Of a stretch of DNA of 11,797 nt, positions 1 to 7,710 are shown one piece after another (position 1 is the first letter of the stretch; every line of letters starts with the position of its first letter). The stretch covers positions 1 through 11,797 of the forward strand of contig QIFF01000215.1 of assembly GCA_003230635.1 (NCBI GenBank). The letters are read 5' to 3'. The position numbers and the translations under genes were made by a program. The stretch is from a bacterium (GTDB lineage: Bacteria; SZUA-182). Under the pieces are notes generated by a model. It had not been told where the DNA came from. It did no database searches and saw nothing but the letters and a program-made list of their open reading frames with translations.

Positions 1-3000
1 CTCTATCGCCAGCTTGATGCTATACCACTCGCCGCTGTTGATGGTATAACTGCCTGTGGCCAAAACCGAGTGCGGGGGGCCGGCAACGGTCAGTTGGTAA
101 ATGGCGATGTTGTCCGTGGTCCCCAAGCCTACCGCCGCTGCATAACCGCTAAGCCCTACCCCACTGCCCGGGGTCTTGCGCATCAAGAACCAGGCGGCAT
201 CATCCGCCCCAGTGCTGGTGATCATGAAGCTGGTCTCGTAGTTATAGTCGCTACGGTTGAGGTTGTTGATGGTCAGCTCGCCATTTGCCCCGCTGACTTG
301 CAGCTCGTCATTACCGCTTACGGCCACTATCGTCCAACCGGCACTACCACCGCTTGTCCATTTGCCCAAACCACTACTAAAATCATCCTTAAAACCATCA
401 AAGTCGTCCTCAAACTTCCGGCTGGTGGCTATGCGCACGTTTTTCACTTCCGTACCTGTGCTTTCGTTACCCGCTGCGTCTTTAACCGTTATCTTGAAGG
501 CGTAAGTCCCCTCACCTAAACCGCTGACTGTATAGTTGTCCACCGTGTAGAGCCGGTTACGCAGGCCATGCACGCCATGCGGCGGCCCACCGTAATTGAT
601 CTGGCCGTCAATATAGGTGCCCACGTACAGGGTGTAAGGGTAGCTGGCAATATCGCAGTCTGTATTTTCACTGGGAAGCCAGGTGAGCTTGACGCTGTTG
701 GTGCCCCTGACCTGGGCCTGTAACTTGGTCACATCCATGGGGGCCTTATCGTCGTCAACTGGGATTGTGGCGAAGTTGAATGAGCCATTGTACTCATTCC
801 CCGCATGATCAAAGGCGGTGATGCTAATTGTGTAGGTCGTTCCCCGGGCGAACTTCGCAGCATGCTTGTAATAGACCAGGTAGGCACCACTTGGCAGGAG
901 GGTCTTATGCACCTTGGCCGATTGCACGGTAAATTTGTCGGCAGAAAGACTAATAGTATCCGGGTCAACCCCGGAACCGGCGTCAGTCAGCTTAAACTGG
1001 ATTGGGCTGTCAAGGGCTATATTATTACCATCCGCAGGCACCAGATCAACCGAATTCCCCGCCGAATTTTTTACGTACAGATATTCCAAGGCCGGTTCTG
1101 TAGTGTCTGAGCTGCCGTCAGAGGTGAAGGTGTAGGTGTAGGTAGGCATTGAGTATTGGTTTAGGTCCTCGGCGTCAACTTTTATGGTGTATAGCTGGCT
1201 GTTCAGAAGAGTGCTGGGGTTGTATAACACCCTGAGGTTGCTGGTGCTACCGCTGAAATCAAGGTCAGTGCCACTGTAAATTACACTATCTCCAACAACG
1301 GTAACTTTAACACTGGTCTCATCAACCCCGTCACCCGTATCCTGCAAATATATTTCAATTGGCCGTGCCCCGGAAACCCCGCTGTCCCCATTCGCAGGGA
1401 CCGTCTTGGCCACAGTGGGAGCACTGACATCGACAGTTGGAATTATATCACTGGTTAAAGTGCTCTGAAAATAGTAGTCAAAGCTGCTTTCGGCGTCAAT
1501 ATAGACAAAGTCACAGGGTAAGCCCAGGTAGGGTAAACCCAGGGCGCTGCGTGACTGGCCGTTCTCGCAGTCCTCCACATCCCCCGCATAGTCGCTGTTT
1601 GCATAAACCGGCGAATCAGAATTGGCCAGCGCAAAATCAGGGTAGGTGCCGCTGGCTTCGTGGTCAGGGTCAGCAAAGAAGTATTTCTCATTAGGAGAAG
1701 CACCATAGCTCCCGGAGACCTGCCCATAATAATAGGTATTCTCACCCGGCTGCTTATCATCTTGCGCCGTACATACCTCACCCACACATTTGGTCCAAAG
1801 ATACCCATCTTTTACACTATCCTTTTCCAAATCGTAACTTGAACCGGAACCATCCTTGGGAGTACCCCGCTGCATCACCAGGTTCCTGTCCACCGCCCCG
1901 GGCCGATAGCCGGCTATCAATCCAGTGCCCTGACCCTCCTGGAGCATAATCCCCAATCCCACCCGATAGATAATATTATCCTTGACCTCTCCCAGCACCA
2001 GCGGCCAGGGACTGCCGCTGTTATCATCGAAGATATCCGCCATATCCGCCATTAATATCCCTATTCCTTCAAAGGGCGTCCCAGAATAATTTCCACCCAC
2101 TATCACGTTGTTATTAATGCGTTCCACAGTTCCGCCCCAGACCTCTATCTGCGCATAGGTTAACGGCTTATAGCCCGAATCCAGATAGCCCAGCCCGAGA
2201 AGACCATTATCCGTAATCAGGTTATTTTCAATTACTCCCCCTGAGAGCAACATTTTTATCCCGACCCAGTTGTTATTTATATTGTTATAACTAATCTCTC
2301 CCTCACTATATTTGGACAAAAGTATTCCAAACTTTCTGTTATCATATATCCGGTTCCCTTCGCCGGCTGAACCCCCAATCTGCACATAGGCATTACACGC
2401 AGATATACCCTCCAGGTTGTTATTCAAAATATCATTGTCTTTGATGGCGATTTTGGCACAGGGATCCCCGCTGCTTTGGATTCCGATCCCCCGTTTATTA
2501 CCATCAATCCAATTCCCGCTTACCTCAATCCCCTGACCGGGTGAGAACAAGGCTATACCCACCCCCAGCCCAGTTGTTGTTGTCCCGGACTTCCAAATTT
2601 TATTCCCCTTTATAGACGGAGATGATTGACCCTTGGCTATGATGCCGGCGTATTTATTCCTATACAGGTAATTACCCCATATATCCGGCGCCGAAGCATC
2701 CATTACCGCAATGGCTGCACACCCAACCGAGCGATCCCCTTCACAAGCTCCGCTCACACCACCCACACACTGACTATCGCTCATAGCATAACTGTTATAC
2801 CAAAGCTGATTCCTATCAGAAGAAGTCCAATCGCTCCCCCCACCGATAATAGGTGCTGAGCCATCGCGCACTACGATTCCGCTGCCGTCATTATAATAAA
2901 TCCAACAATGCTTGATAACCGGCGCCGCCCCGTAGCGCACCGCTATGCCGTTGTTGTTATACTCCACCCGCAAACGCTCTACCGTTACATCCGCCCCCTC

Positions 3001-3600
3001 ACCGCCGATTAATACCCCAGCTCCCAGCCCTTCAGCCGCCCCACTATAGCCGCCCCATACCGTTAAATTCCGCAAGGTCCCGCCAACCCCACTCCAGGCG
3101 ATGGTGGCATTGCCGTTATCCCCTACCTTATCGCCATTTGCATCCCCATGTACCACCAACCACCACTCATAAGAAGGCCAACCAGAGTCAGGCAGGCTTG
3201 TGTCCGCATTCGCCCAGTCAGAGGAATTATCCACCGAGGTCGCTATCTCCAGGGTAATTTCCTGTGTAACAACTAAATTTTCATAATATATCGTCCTGGT
3301 ACTCCCGTCATAATTGTACGGTACCACCTTAACTACATCATTGGCAACAGCCCTATCTATTGCATACTGAATTGTTTTAAAGGCATCCTCACAGGTATTA
3401 CTCCCACTGCGGGTGGTGCTATCAGCACCGCAGCTAGCCTTCCCATTCACGTAAATTACAGCCGCACCGGCCTGCACAGTAAAAAATAAAAACAGCCCTA
3501 AAACACATAAAACACAAAAAAGGGACAAGCACCAGGCCTTGTCCCTTTTCTTTATCACCCTGCTTATTCCATTAACTACTTGATAACTCGGGATATCCAA
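1..3600 (-). CDS. Large exported beta-helix / Ig-like / FN3-like surface protein (C-terminus beyond window)
   Basis: I checked the minus-strand frame triplet by triplet: it has no stop from base 3600 to base 1, so 1200 codons are visible and the 3' end is missing. Numbering from TTG at 3600: residues 15-44 form a signal peptide (basic VIKKRDK, hydrophobic LSLFCVLCVLGLFLFF, then TVQA). Residues ~46-580 begin YVNGKASCGAD and CEDAFKTIQYAIDRA, typical of DUF1565-type N-termini, and continue as a right-handed parallel beta-helix with many short N/G/I repeats such as GNWIDGNKRGIGI and NNNWVGIKM. Residues ~720-825 and ~829-945 look like two Ig-like domains, ~947-1055 like fibronectin type III (DAAGNESTGTE), and ~1060 onward starts a LamG/DUF1080-like jelly roll (DDFSSGLGKWTSGG). 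TTG 3600 has a good AGGGGA ribosome site 6 bases upstream; GTG 3558 gives a shorter, more usual signal peptide but a poor site. Family knowledge suggests a cell-surface or secreted adhesin or carbohydrate-binding protein; no catalytic residues were identified and no specific function is claimed. Confidence 0.9.
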   Translation of the reverse strand, partial: MDIPSYQVVNGISRVIKKRDKAWCLSLFCVLCVLGLFLFFTVQAGAAVIYVNGKASCGADSTTRSGSNTCEDAFKTIQYAIDRAVANDVVKVVPYNYDGSTRTIYYENLVVTQEITLEIATSVDNSSDWANADTSLPDSGWPSYEWWLVVHGDANGDKVGDNGNATIAWSGVGGTLRNLTVWGGYSGAAEGLGAGVLIGGEGADVTVERLRVEYNNNGIAVRYGAAPVIKHCWIYYNDGSGIVVRDGSAPIIGGGSDWTSSDRNQLWYNSYAMSDSQCVGGVSGACEGDRSVGCAAIAVMDASAPDIWGNYLYRNKYAGIIAKGQSSPSIKGNKIWKSGTTTTGLGVGIALFSPGQGIEVSGNWIDGNKRGIGIQSSGDPCAKIAIKDNDILNNNLEGISACNAYVQIGGSAGEGNRIYDNRKFGILLSKYSEGEISYNNINNNWVGIKMLLSGGVIENNLITDNGLLGLGYLDSGYKPLTYAQIEVWGGTVERINNNVIVGGNYSGTPFEGIGILMADMADIFDDNSGSPWPLVLGEVKDNIIYRVGLGIMLQEGQGTGLIAGYRPGAVDRNLVMQRGTPKDGSGSSYDLEKDSVKDGYLWTKCVGEVCTAQDDKQPGENTYYYGQVSGSYGASPNEKYFFADPDHEASGTYPDFALANSDSPVYANSDYAGDVEDCENGQSRSALGLPYLGLPCDFVYIDAESSFDYYFQSTLTSDIIPTVDVSAPTVAKTVPANGDSGVSGARPIEIYLQDTGDGVDETSVKVTVVGDSVIYSGTDLDFSGSTSNLRVLYNPSTLLNSQLYTIKVDAEDLNQYSMPTYTYTFTSDGSSDTTEPALEYLYVKNSAGNSVDLVPADGNNIALDSPIQFKLTDAGSGVDPDTISLSADKFTVQSAKVHKTLLPSGAYLVYYKHAAKFARGTTYTISITAFDHAGNEYNGSFNFATIPVDDDKAPMDVTKLQAQVRGTNSVKLTWLPSENTDCDIASYPYTLYVGTYIDGQINYGGPPHGVHGLRNRLYTVDNYTVSGLGEGTYAFKITVKDAAGNESTGTEVKNVRIATSRKFEDDFDGFKDDFSSGLGKWTSGGSAGWTIVAVSGNDELQVSGANGELTINNLNRSDYNYETSFMITSTGADDAAWFLMRKTPGSGVGLSGYAAAVGLGTTDNIAIYQLTVAGPPHSVLATGSYTINSGEWYSIKLAIE
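3518..3549 (-). terminator. Terminator-shaped hairpin inside the signal-peptide codons
   Basis: Two perfect 12-bp arms, AAAAGGGACAAG (3518-3529) and CTTGTCCCTTTT (3538-3549), flank an 8-base loop. Read in the direction of the surface-protein gene, the stem runs into six T residues (3521-3516), the form of an intrinsic terminator; read rightward it ends in TTTTCTTT. It lies entirely within codons 18-28 of the surface protein. Whether it terminates, attenuates or is only a chance outcome of coding constraint cannot be told from sequence. Confidence 0.55.
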
Positions 3601-3606
3601 TCTTTT

Positions 3607-3612
3607 TCCCCT
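3607..3612 (-). promoter_or_regulatory. Ribosome binding site supporting a TTG start at 3600
   Basis: Minus-strand AGGGGA is followed by six bases and then TTG (3600-3598). An in-frame TAG sits at 3618-3616, so the gene cannot start further upstream without readthrough. The competing GTG at 3558 is preceded only by GCAGG, which is too close to the codon. Confidence 0.55.
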
Positions 3613-3962
3613 GATCTAAGTTGCAGACCGAAACATCAAATTCAGGCCCAAATACCCTGTTCGGGTTTGAACACCCTCTGCCAAAAATCTACCTGCAATT
3701 AAAAATATGTAATTATCCACTTTGTTGGGATTCCCAAACTGCTTGACCAATAGAACATCTACTTTGTTGTATTTCAAAAGGCTATTCTGTAAACACAACA
3801 CAACTCTGCATCTAAAAAACACCGTTACATACTGTGAGAGGGTAACAGCCCCCAAATTATTCCCAAAAAAACTTATTTATCCAGGCAGTTATATAATTTC
3901 TTGAAGTTACGATATAAATCTTCGGGTATCAAAGAGTGCAAGTTACATTCCAGCCTATATTC

Positions 3963-3991
3963 ATTATAGCAATCCCAACTATTTTTGACAA
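3963..3991 (-). promoter_or_regulatory. Sigma70-type promoter for the surface-protein gene
   Basis: On the minus strand TTGTCA (3991-3986) is followed by a 17-base spacer and a perfect TATAAT (3968-3963). This predicts a start near 3956 and a leader of about 355 nt before TTG 3600. It lies just downstream of the transferase stop, so the surface protein probably has its own transcript. Confidence 0.75.
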
Positions 3992-4032
3992 GCCTTTGTT
4001 CTCAGACCAGGTGGTGGATTTGGGTTGCTTTG

Positions 4033-5388
4033 CTAGCGGTACCAACGGACGAGGCGGGATGGGTCAAAACCCAGGAAGTAGGCCAAGACTATCACTTGAT
4101 TGATTAATGTCGTGCGCCAGATACCGAGGGCCTGCCAGCGGCGGCCTGAGGTAATCACAAACAGGGGTGCGGTAACTATTTGTCCATGCTGGCGCAAGCG
4201 CCGGATTAATTCAAAGTCTTCCATAATAGGGAACTCAGAAAATCCGCCCAGTTGGTGAAAGAGCCGGGTTTTTAAGAAGATTGCCTGGTCGCCATAGGGC
4301 ATCTGCAAGACCCGGGAGCGCCAGTCGGCGATTTTCTCAACCAGGCGCAGCCCCGGGGATGAGCCGTCTATGCGCAGGCCGAAAGCCCCGGCAGCAGTTT
4401 TGGGGTTGGCTATAATTTGTTGCACCTGTTTTTCAAACCCCGGCGGCAAACAGGTATCCGCATGCAAAAAGAGCAGTATCTGCTTCGTTGCCAGCAAAGC
4501 CCCGGCGTTCATTTGCCCGGCCCGCCCCCCGGGGACACAGCTAAACACCCTCGCCCCACGGGAACGGGCCAGCTCTACCGTTTTATCACTGCTGCCCCCA
4601 TCCGCCACAATCACCTCAAGCTCAGGCCTATTTGGAATACCGGCCAGGGTCTGGGCAATATTGGCTTCTTCATTGAGGGTGGGGATGATGATGGAAATGC
4701 CCGGGGACAAGTTTCTAGCCAGCTCTTGCCAGACCTGGAGCTCCTGCGGGCGGTCTATATCCCGGAGCGGCTCCAGCAGGTGGGTTTGCAGGCCCAGCCC
4801 CTCGGCAATGCACAAAGTCTCTTTCCGCACCTCATCCATACCCCAGGGTATTTCAGCAAACAATTGCGGAATTGCCCTTTTAAGACCAATCAGGTAATAG
4901 CCGCCGTCCTCAGCCGGCCCCAACACCAGGTCGCTGTCTTCCAGAGCGGTAAAGGCTTGCTGGATAAGCTCGGCCACAAGGCCGGGACAATCGGTGCCGA
5001 TAATCAGCACCCGCTCCATCCCGCCTTCAAAGGCCTGCTGAAAGGCTTGCCGCATGCGCTCTCCCAGGCTGCCGCTGTCCTGGGAACGGCAGCTAATATC
5101 CCGGCCGAGCCATTGCTGCACGAGATGCCGGCTGCCCCCTGCATAACGCACCTCAATGAACAGCGGGCGTTGCCTTTTCAGTTGCTTTACTTGCTTCAGG
5201 GTATGCTCCGTCATCTGACGTTGCAATTCAGCCGCACCCTCCGGGCCCAGGGCGGGAATCAGACGGGTCTTGGTCTTAGCGGGTTCAGGATAGCGGGTAA
5301 ATAGAATCAGCCCTTCACTTTTTGGGGGCGTAGACCTGGATATAATTGACATAAGAGGTAGAGCTTTCTCCGGTATTATCCGCATCAT
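4033..5388 (-). CDS. Fused two-domain transferase: DUF2064/TIGR04282 + GT2/TIGR04283 (rSAM/selenodomain-associated)
   Basis: A 451-residue protein joining two families that are often separate genes. Residues ~27-224 are the DUF2064, nucleotidyltransferase-like fold (LILFTRYPEPAKTKTRL at the nucleotide-binding end, then IGTDCPGL and GPAEDGGYYLIGL). Residues ~229-451 are a family-2-like glycosyltransferase (GISIIIPTLNEEANIAQTL, VIVADGGSSDKT, LFLHADT, YGDQAIF, MEDFELIRRLR). As I recall, these match the models called transferase 1 and transferase 2, rSAM/selenodomain-associated. The natural reading is activation and transfer of a sugar or related group, but the substrate is unknown. The start is uncertain: ATG 5388 overlaps the DUF3047 gene by 74 nt, whereas ATG 5352 overlaps by 38 nt and removes 12 poorly family-like residues; neither has a strong ribosome site, consistent with translational coupling. 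It is the last gene of the five-gene set. Confidence 0.9.
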   Translation of the reverse strand: MMRIIPEKALPLMSIISRSTPPKSEGLILFTRYPEPAKTKTRLIPALGPEGAAELQRQMTEHTLKQVKQLKRQRPLFIEVRYAGGSRHLVQQWLGRDISCRSQDSGSLGERMRQAFQQAFEGGMERVLIIGTDCPGLVAELIQQAFTALEDSDLVLGPAEDGGYYLIGLKRAIPQLFAEIPWGMDEVRKETLCIAEGLGLQTHLLEPLRDIDRPQELQVWQELARNLSPGISIIIPTLNEEANIAQTLAGIPNRPELEVIVADGGSSDKTVELARSRGARVFSCVPGGRAGQMNAGALLATKQILLFLHADTCLPPGFEKQVQQIIANPKTAAGAFGLRIDGSSPGLRLVEKIADWRSRVLQMPYGDQAIFLKTRLFHQLGGFSEFPIMEDFELIRRLRQHGQIVTAPLFVITSGRRWQALGIWRTTLINQVIVLAYFLGFDPSRLVRWYR

Positions 5389-6079
5389 TCATAATAGCTA
5401 TACGGGCAACAGGAGGGGGCTTTTTATGAAAGGCTTTTTGATAATCCTCTATGATGTCAACCTCTTGTATCACCCATTTGCCGCTATTTCTCCCGCCTTG
5501 CTGCAACAAAATCATCTTGACTTTTTCGGTATAGGGGTTGGTAATTATGTGTTCCTTGTGCCTCCGGTTGGCCCAGATGTAATTCAGGCTGCTGTGGGGC
5601 GGGTACTTACCATGTATCAACCTGATAGCGTTATATTTAAGCCTTTCCATAAATCCGACTCGGTCAGGGTCATACTTAAACATAATATAAATCCGCAGGG
5701 GATAATCGTCGCCGGATTTGGCCTTAGCGTTGCCCTTTTTATACACATTATCTACCTTCCATTGCCACATCACCCGGGGAAACTCATAGACATTAAACTC
5801 CTTTCTATAGACCAGCCCGGAGGCGGAGGCATTACTAGTTGCCTTTAAATAACTCTCCACCGTATTAGTTTCTATCCTGTACAGCGTATGTTTTTTTATT
5901 TTGGGGAAATGAAGCGGCTTCCAGTTTTCCAGGCTGTTGAAACTCTCCTGAATCAGCGCCCTGTTTTTCTGGGCATAAGCCGTCCGGGCAGTGAGAGTTT
6001 GGGCAACTACAGATAGCTGTAAAACAATAAAGATGAAAATATATTTCAGTAGTTTGTTCAAGGTCTTGGTCACTCCCAA
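5315..6079 (-). CDS. DUF3047 family exported protein
   Basis: A 254-residue protein with an N-terminal signal peptide (LLKYIFIFIVLQLSVVAQ, probable cleavage after TAYA or nearby) and a body typical of DUF3047, including PRVMWQWKVDNVYKKG followed by the KSGDDYPLRIYIMF segment and a late ARIAIMNDADNTGE segment. It is probably periplasmic; the biochemical role of the family is not known to me. The start is unusual: TTG at 6079 or GTG at 6073, both served by GAGAGGG lying in the right arm of a palindromic repeat immediately upstream. The 3' end overlaps the transferase gene. Its place between the flavoprotein and the transferase fusion suggests membership of the rSAM-associated module. Confidence 0.85.
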   Translation of the reverse strand: MGVTKTLNKLLKYIFIFIVLQLSVVAQTLTARTAYAQKNRALIQESFNSLENWKPLHFPKIKKHTLYRIETNTVESYLKATSNASASGLVYRKEFNVYEFPRVMWQWKVDNVYKKGNAKAKSGDDYPLRIYIMFKYDPDRVGFMERLKYNAIRLIHGKYPPHSSLNYIWANRRHKEHIITNPYTEKVKMILLQQGGRNSGKWVIQEVDIIEDYQKAFHKKPPPVARIAIMNDADNTGESSTSYVNYIQVYAPKK

Positions 6080-6083
6080 ATTT

Positions 6084-6106
6084 CCCTCTCCCCGACGGGG
6101 AGAGGG
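6084..6106. repeat. Palindromic repeat CCCTCTCCCC/GGGGAGAGGG with GGTTAGGGTGAGGGGG tail
   Basis: A perfect 10-bp inverted repeat (6084-6093 and 6097-6106) with a 3-base loop, followed by GGTTAGGGTGAGGGGG to 6120. This sequence type is a widely dispersed intergenic repeat in many bacterial genomes. On the minus-strand transcript its second arm carries the GAGAGGG that would serve as Shine-Dalgarno for the DUF3047 gene. Confidence 0.8.
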
Positions 6107-6122
6107 TTAGGGTGAGGGGGTT

Positions 6123-6156
6123 GGTAGGCGCAAGCTTTAGCCTGCGCCTAGCTACC
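6123..6156. repeat. Second palindromic repeat between flavoprotein and DUF3047 genes
   Basis: TAGGCGCA (6125-6132) pairs with TGCGCCTA (6143-6150), and inside it GCT pairs with AGC across one A/C mismatch. The outer bases GGTAG and CTACC add further imperfect pairing. The whole 6080-6159 gap is therefore two adjacent hairpins, resembling common dispersed intergenic repeats rather than gene-specific regulation. Confidence 0.75.
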
Positions 6157-6159
6157 ATT

Positions 6160-7692
6160 TCATCGCCTCCAGGCCAGCCACTTAGCAAACAGGTTTTTGA
6201 CGGATGGCGTCAGCCGGGTGCGGTTATAGGCGTCGGCCACCTGCTTGATTGCCTCGGCCTGGGTGGGATAGGGATGAATGGTAGCGGCGATCGTCCCCAA
6301 GCCCAGACCGCCCACCATGGCCAGGGTAATCTCACTGAGCATATCCCCCGCATGACGGGCGACAATGGTGGCCCCTAGAATCTTATCGCTTCCCTTCCCG
6401 ACATGCACCTTGACGAAACCCTCTTCCTCCCCGTCCACAATCGCCCGGTCCACCTCACTCAAGGGCCTCATAAAGGTATCAACCGCTATTCCCTTCTCCC
6501 GGGCCTCCTTCTCATACATCCCCACATGGGCGATTTCCGGGTCGGTGTAGGTACACCAGGGAATGGTCAGGGCCGACAATTTTTTATGTCCCATAAAGAG
6601 AGCGTTTTGGATGACAATCCGTGCGGCGGCATCGGCGGTATGGGTAAACTTGTATCTCAAGCAAATATCACCGGCGGCATAAATATTGGGGTTGCTGGTT
6701 TGCAAATAATCATTTACCCGCACCCCGCCCCTTTTCTCATACTTTACCCCGACAGCCTCAAGATTCAGCCCCTCAACATTGGGGGCGCGGCCCGCCCCCA
6801 CCAGGATTTCATCCACTGCTATGGATTCCTCCCGGCCCTGGCTCTGGTAGTAAATCACCTTTTGTTCACCCTTGTTGCTCACACGCTTGAGCTTGCACTC
6901 CAAGACCAGGTGAATCCCTTCGCTAATAAACCTTTGTTGCAGAATCTCCGCCGCATCAGCGTCTTCCCGGTTCAAGACATGGGCATATTTGTGGAAAAGA
7001 AACACCTCACAGCCCAGGCGGCAAAAGGCCTGGGCCAACTCACAGCCAATCGGGCCGCCGCCGATCACCGCCAGGCGCCGGGGGCGCCTGGTCAGGGAAA
7101 AAACCGTCTCATTGGTGAGGAAACCTGTTTCCGCCAGCCCCTCAAGCGCCGGCTTGACCGCCCGCGCCCCGCTGGCAATCACTGCCTTTTTAAAGCGCAG
7201 GGTCTTTCCTTCCACCTCCATCGTATCATTTCCGGAAAATTTCCCCTCTCCCAGGAAGACATCCACCCCCAGCTCCTGAAAGCGCTTGACCGAATCATGC
7301 TGGCTGATGCCGGCCCGTAATCGCCGCATACGCTCCATAACCACCGGGAAATCCACCTCTACACCCTTTGGCACACGAATTCCGAACTGTCCAGCGTCAC
7401 GAATATCGGCAGCCATCCGGGAGGAACGAATTAGAGCCTTGGAGGGCACACAGCCCACATTCAAGCAGTCACCCCCCAGAAGGTGCCGCTCTATAAGCGC
7501 TACCTTTGCCCCCAGGCCGGCCGCTCCCGCTGCGCTTACCAATCCGGCTGTCCCCCCTCCAATCACCACCAGGTTATAACTTTTGGCCGGTTCGGGATTC
7601 TTCCAGTCTGCGGGATGGACATTGGAGACAAGCCGGGCGTTATACTCGTCCTCCGGCAACACCTTTAGGGCACCCTTTAGGGTTTCACTCAT
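6160..7692 (-). CDS. MerA/lipoamide-dehydrogenase-like FAD disulfide oxidoreductase
   Basis: A 510-residue class I pyridine-nucleotide disulfide oxidoreductase of the group often labelled mercuric reductase. From ATG 7692: residues 1-37 are the extension typical of this subgroup (NVHPADWKNPEPAKSYNL), 42-51 the FAD-binding VVIGGGTAGL, 73-86 the redox disulfide GGDCLNVGCVPSKA (C76/C81), a second Rossmann motif LAVIGGGPIGCELAQAF follows near 213, AAGDI near residue 345, and the C-terminal dimerisation domain carries HPYPTQAEA, where the His acts as base in relatives. The N-terminal heavy-metal domain and the C-terminal vicinal cysteines of true MerA are absent, so Hg(II) reduction is not supported; it probably moves electrons from NAD(P)H to an unidentified disulfide or quinone-like acceptor. 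ATG 7692 is chosen over an upstream start at 7707 because AGGAGG lies 6 bases before it. Confidence 0.93.
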   Translation of the reverse strand: MSETLKGALKVLPEDEYNARLVSNVHPADWKNPEPAKSYNLVVIGGGTAGLVSAAGAAGLGAKVALIERHLLGGDCLNVGCVPSKALIRSSRMAADIRDAGQFGIRVPKGVEVDFPVVMERMRRLRAGISQHDSVKRFQELGVDVFLGEGKFSGNDTMEVEGKTLRFKKAVIASGARAVKPALEGLAETGFLTNETVFSLTRRPRRLAVIGGGPIGCELAQAFCRLGCEVFLFHKYAHVLNREDADAAEILQQRFISEGIHLVLECKLKRVSNKGEQKVIYYQSQGREESIAVDEILVGAGRAPNVEGLNLEAVGVKYEKRGGVRVNDYLQTSNPNIYAAGDICLRYKFTHTADAAARIVIQNALFMGHKKLSALTIPWCTYTDPEIAHVGMYEKEAREKGIAVDTFMRPLSEVDRAIVDGEEEGFVKVHVGKGSDKILGATIVARHAGDMLSEITLAMVGGLGLGTIAATIHPYPTQAEAIKQVADAYNRTRLTPSVKNLFAKWLAWRR

Positions 7693-7698
7693 CGGGAG

Positions 7699-7704
7699 CC
7701 TCCT
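7699..7704 (-). promoter_or_regulatory. Ribosome binding site fixing the flavoprotein start at 7692
   Basis: Perfect minus-strand AGGAGG with a 6-base spacer to ATG 7692-7690. It lies inside the five extra codons of the alternative upstream start, which therefore can be discarded. Confidence 0.85.
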
Positions 7705-7710
7705 CACCTA

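Larger units (their letters stand above)
3601..4032. other. Long AT-rich leader / intergenic region of the surface-protein gene
   Basis: No convincing gene. It holds the promoter at 3963-3991, a 6+6 palindrome TTGGGA-t-TCCCAA at 3725-3737, and a direct repeat ACTTTGTTG at 3719-3727 and 3761-3769 (42 bp apart). A 79-codon minus-strand open frame at 3616-3855 has a TTG start, no recognisable homology and no clear ribosome site, so I do not call it. I saw no terminator after the transferase gene that ends at 4033. I looked for a c-di-GMP riboswitch core and did not find one. Confidence 0.6.

Noticed and set aside
3616..3855. 79-codon minus-strand open frame in the surface-gene leader
   Set aside because: It needs a TTG start without a clear ribosome site, has no recognisable domain, and lies in AT-rich leader DNA. 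It shares frame with the surface protein only up to a TAG at 3618-3616.
3601..4032. c-di-GMP (GEMM) riboswitch in the surface-gene leader
   Set aside because: The conserved core words of the class I aptamer were not found in the expected order on the minus strand.
4417..5304. 295-codon plus-strand open frame
   Set aside because: Antisense shadow of the fused transferase gene; no family features in its translation.
6403..7320. 305-codon plus-strand open frame
   Set aside because: Antisense shadow of the flavoprotein gene, whose FAD and redox motifs are intact.
6160..7692. Functional mercuric reductase and a mercury-resistance operon
   Set aside because: No C-terminal vicinal cysteines, no heavy-metal-binding N-terminal domain, and no merR, merT or merP nearby. 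The MerA label for this subgroup reflects general similarity only.
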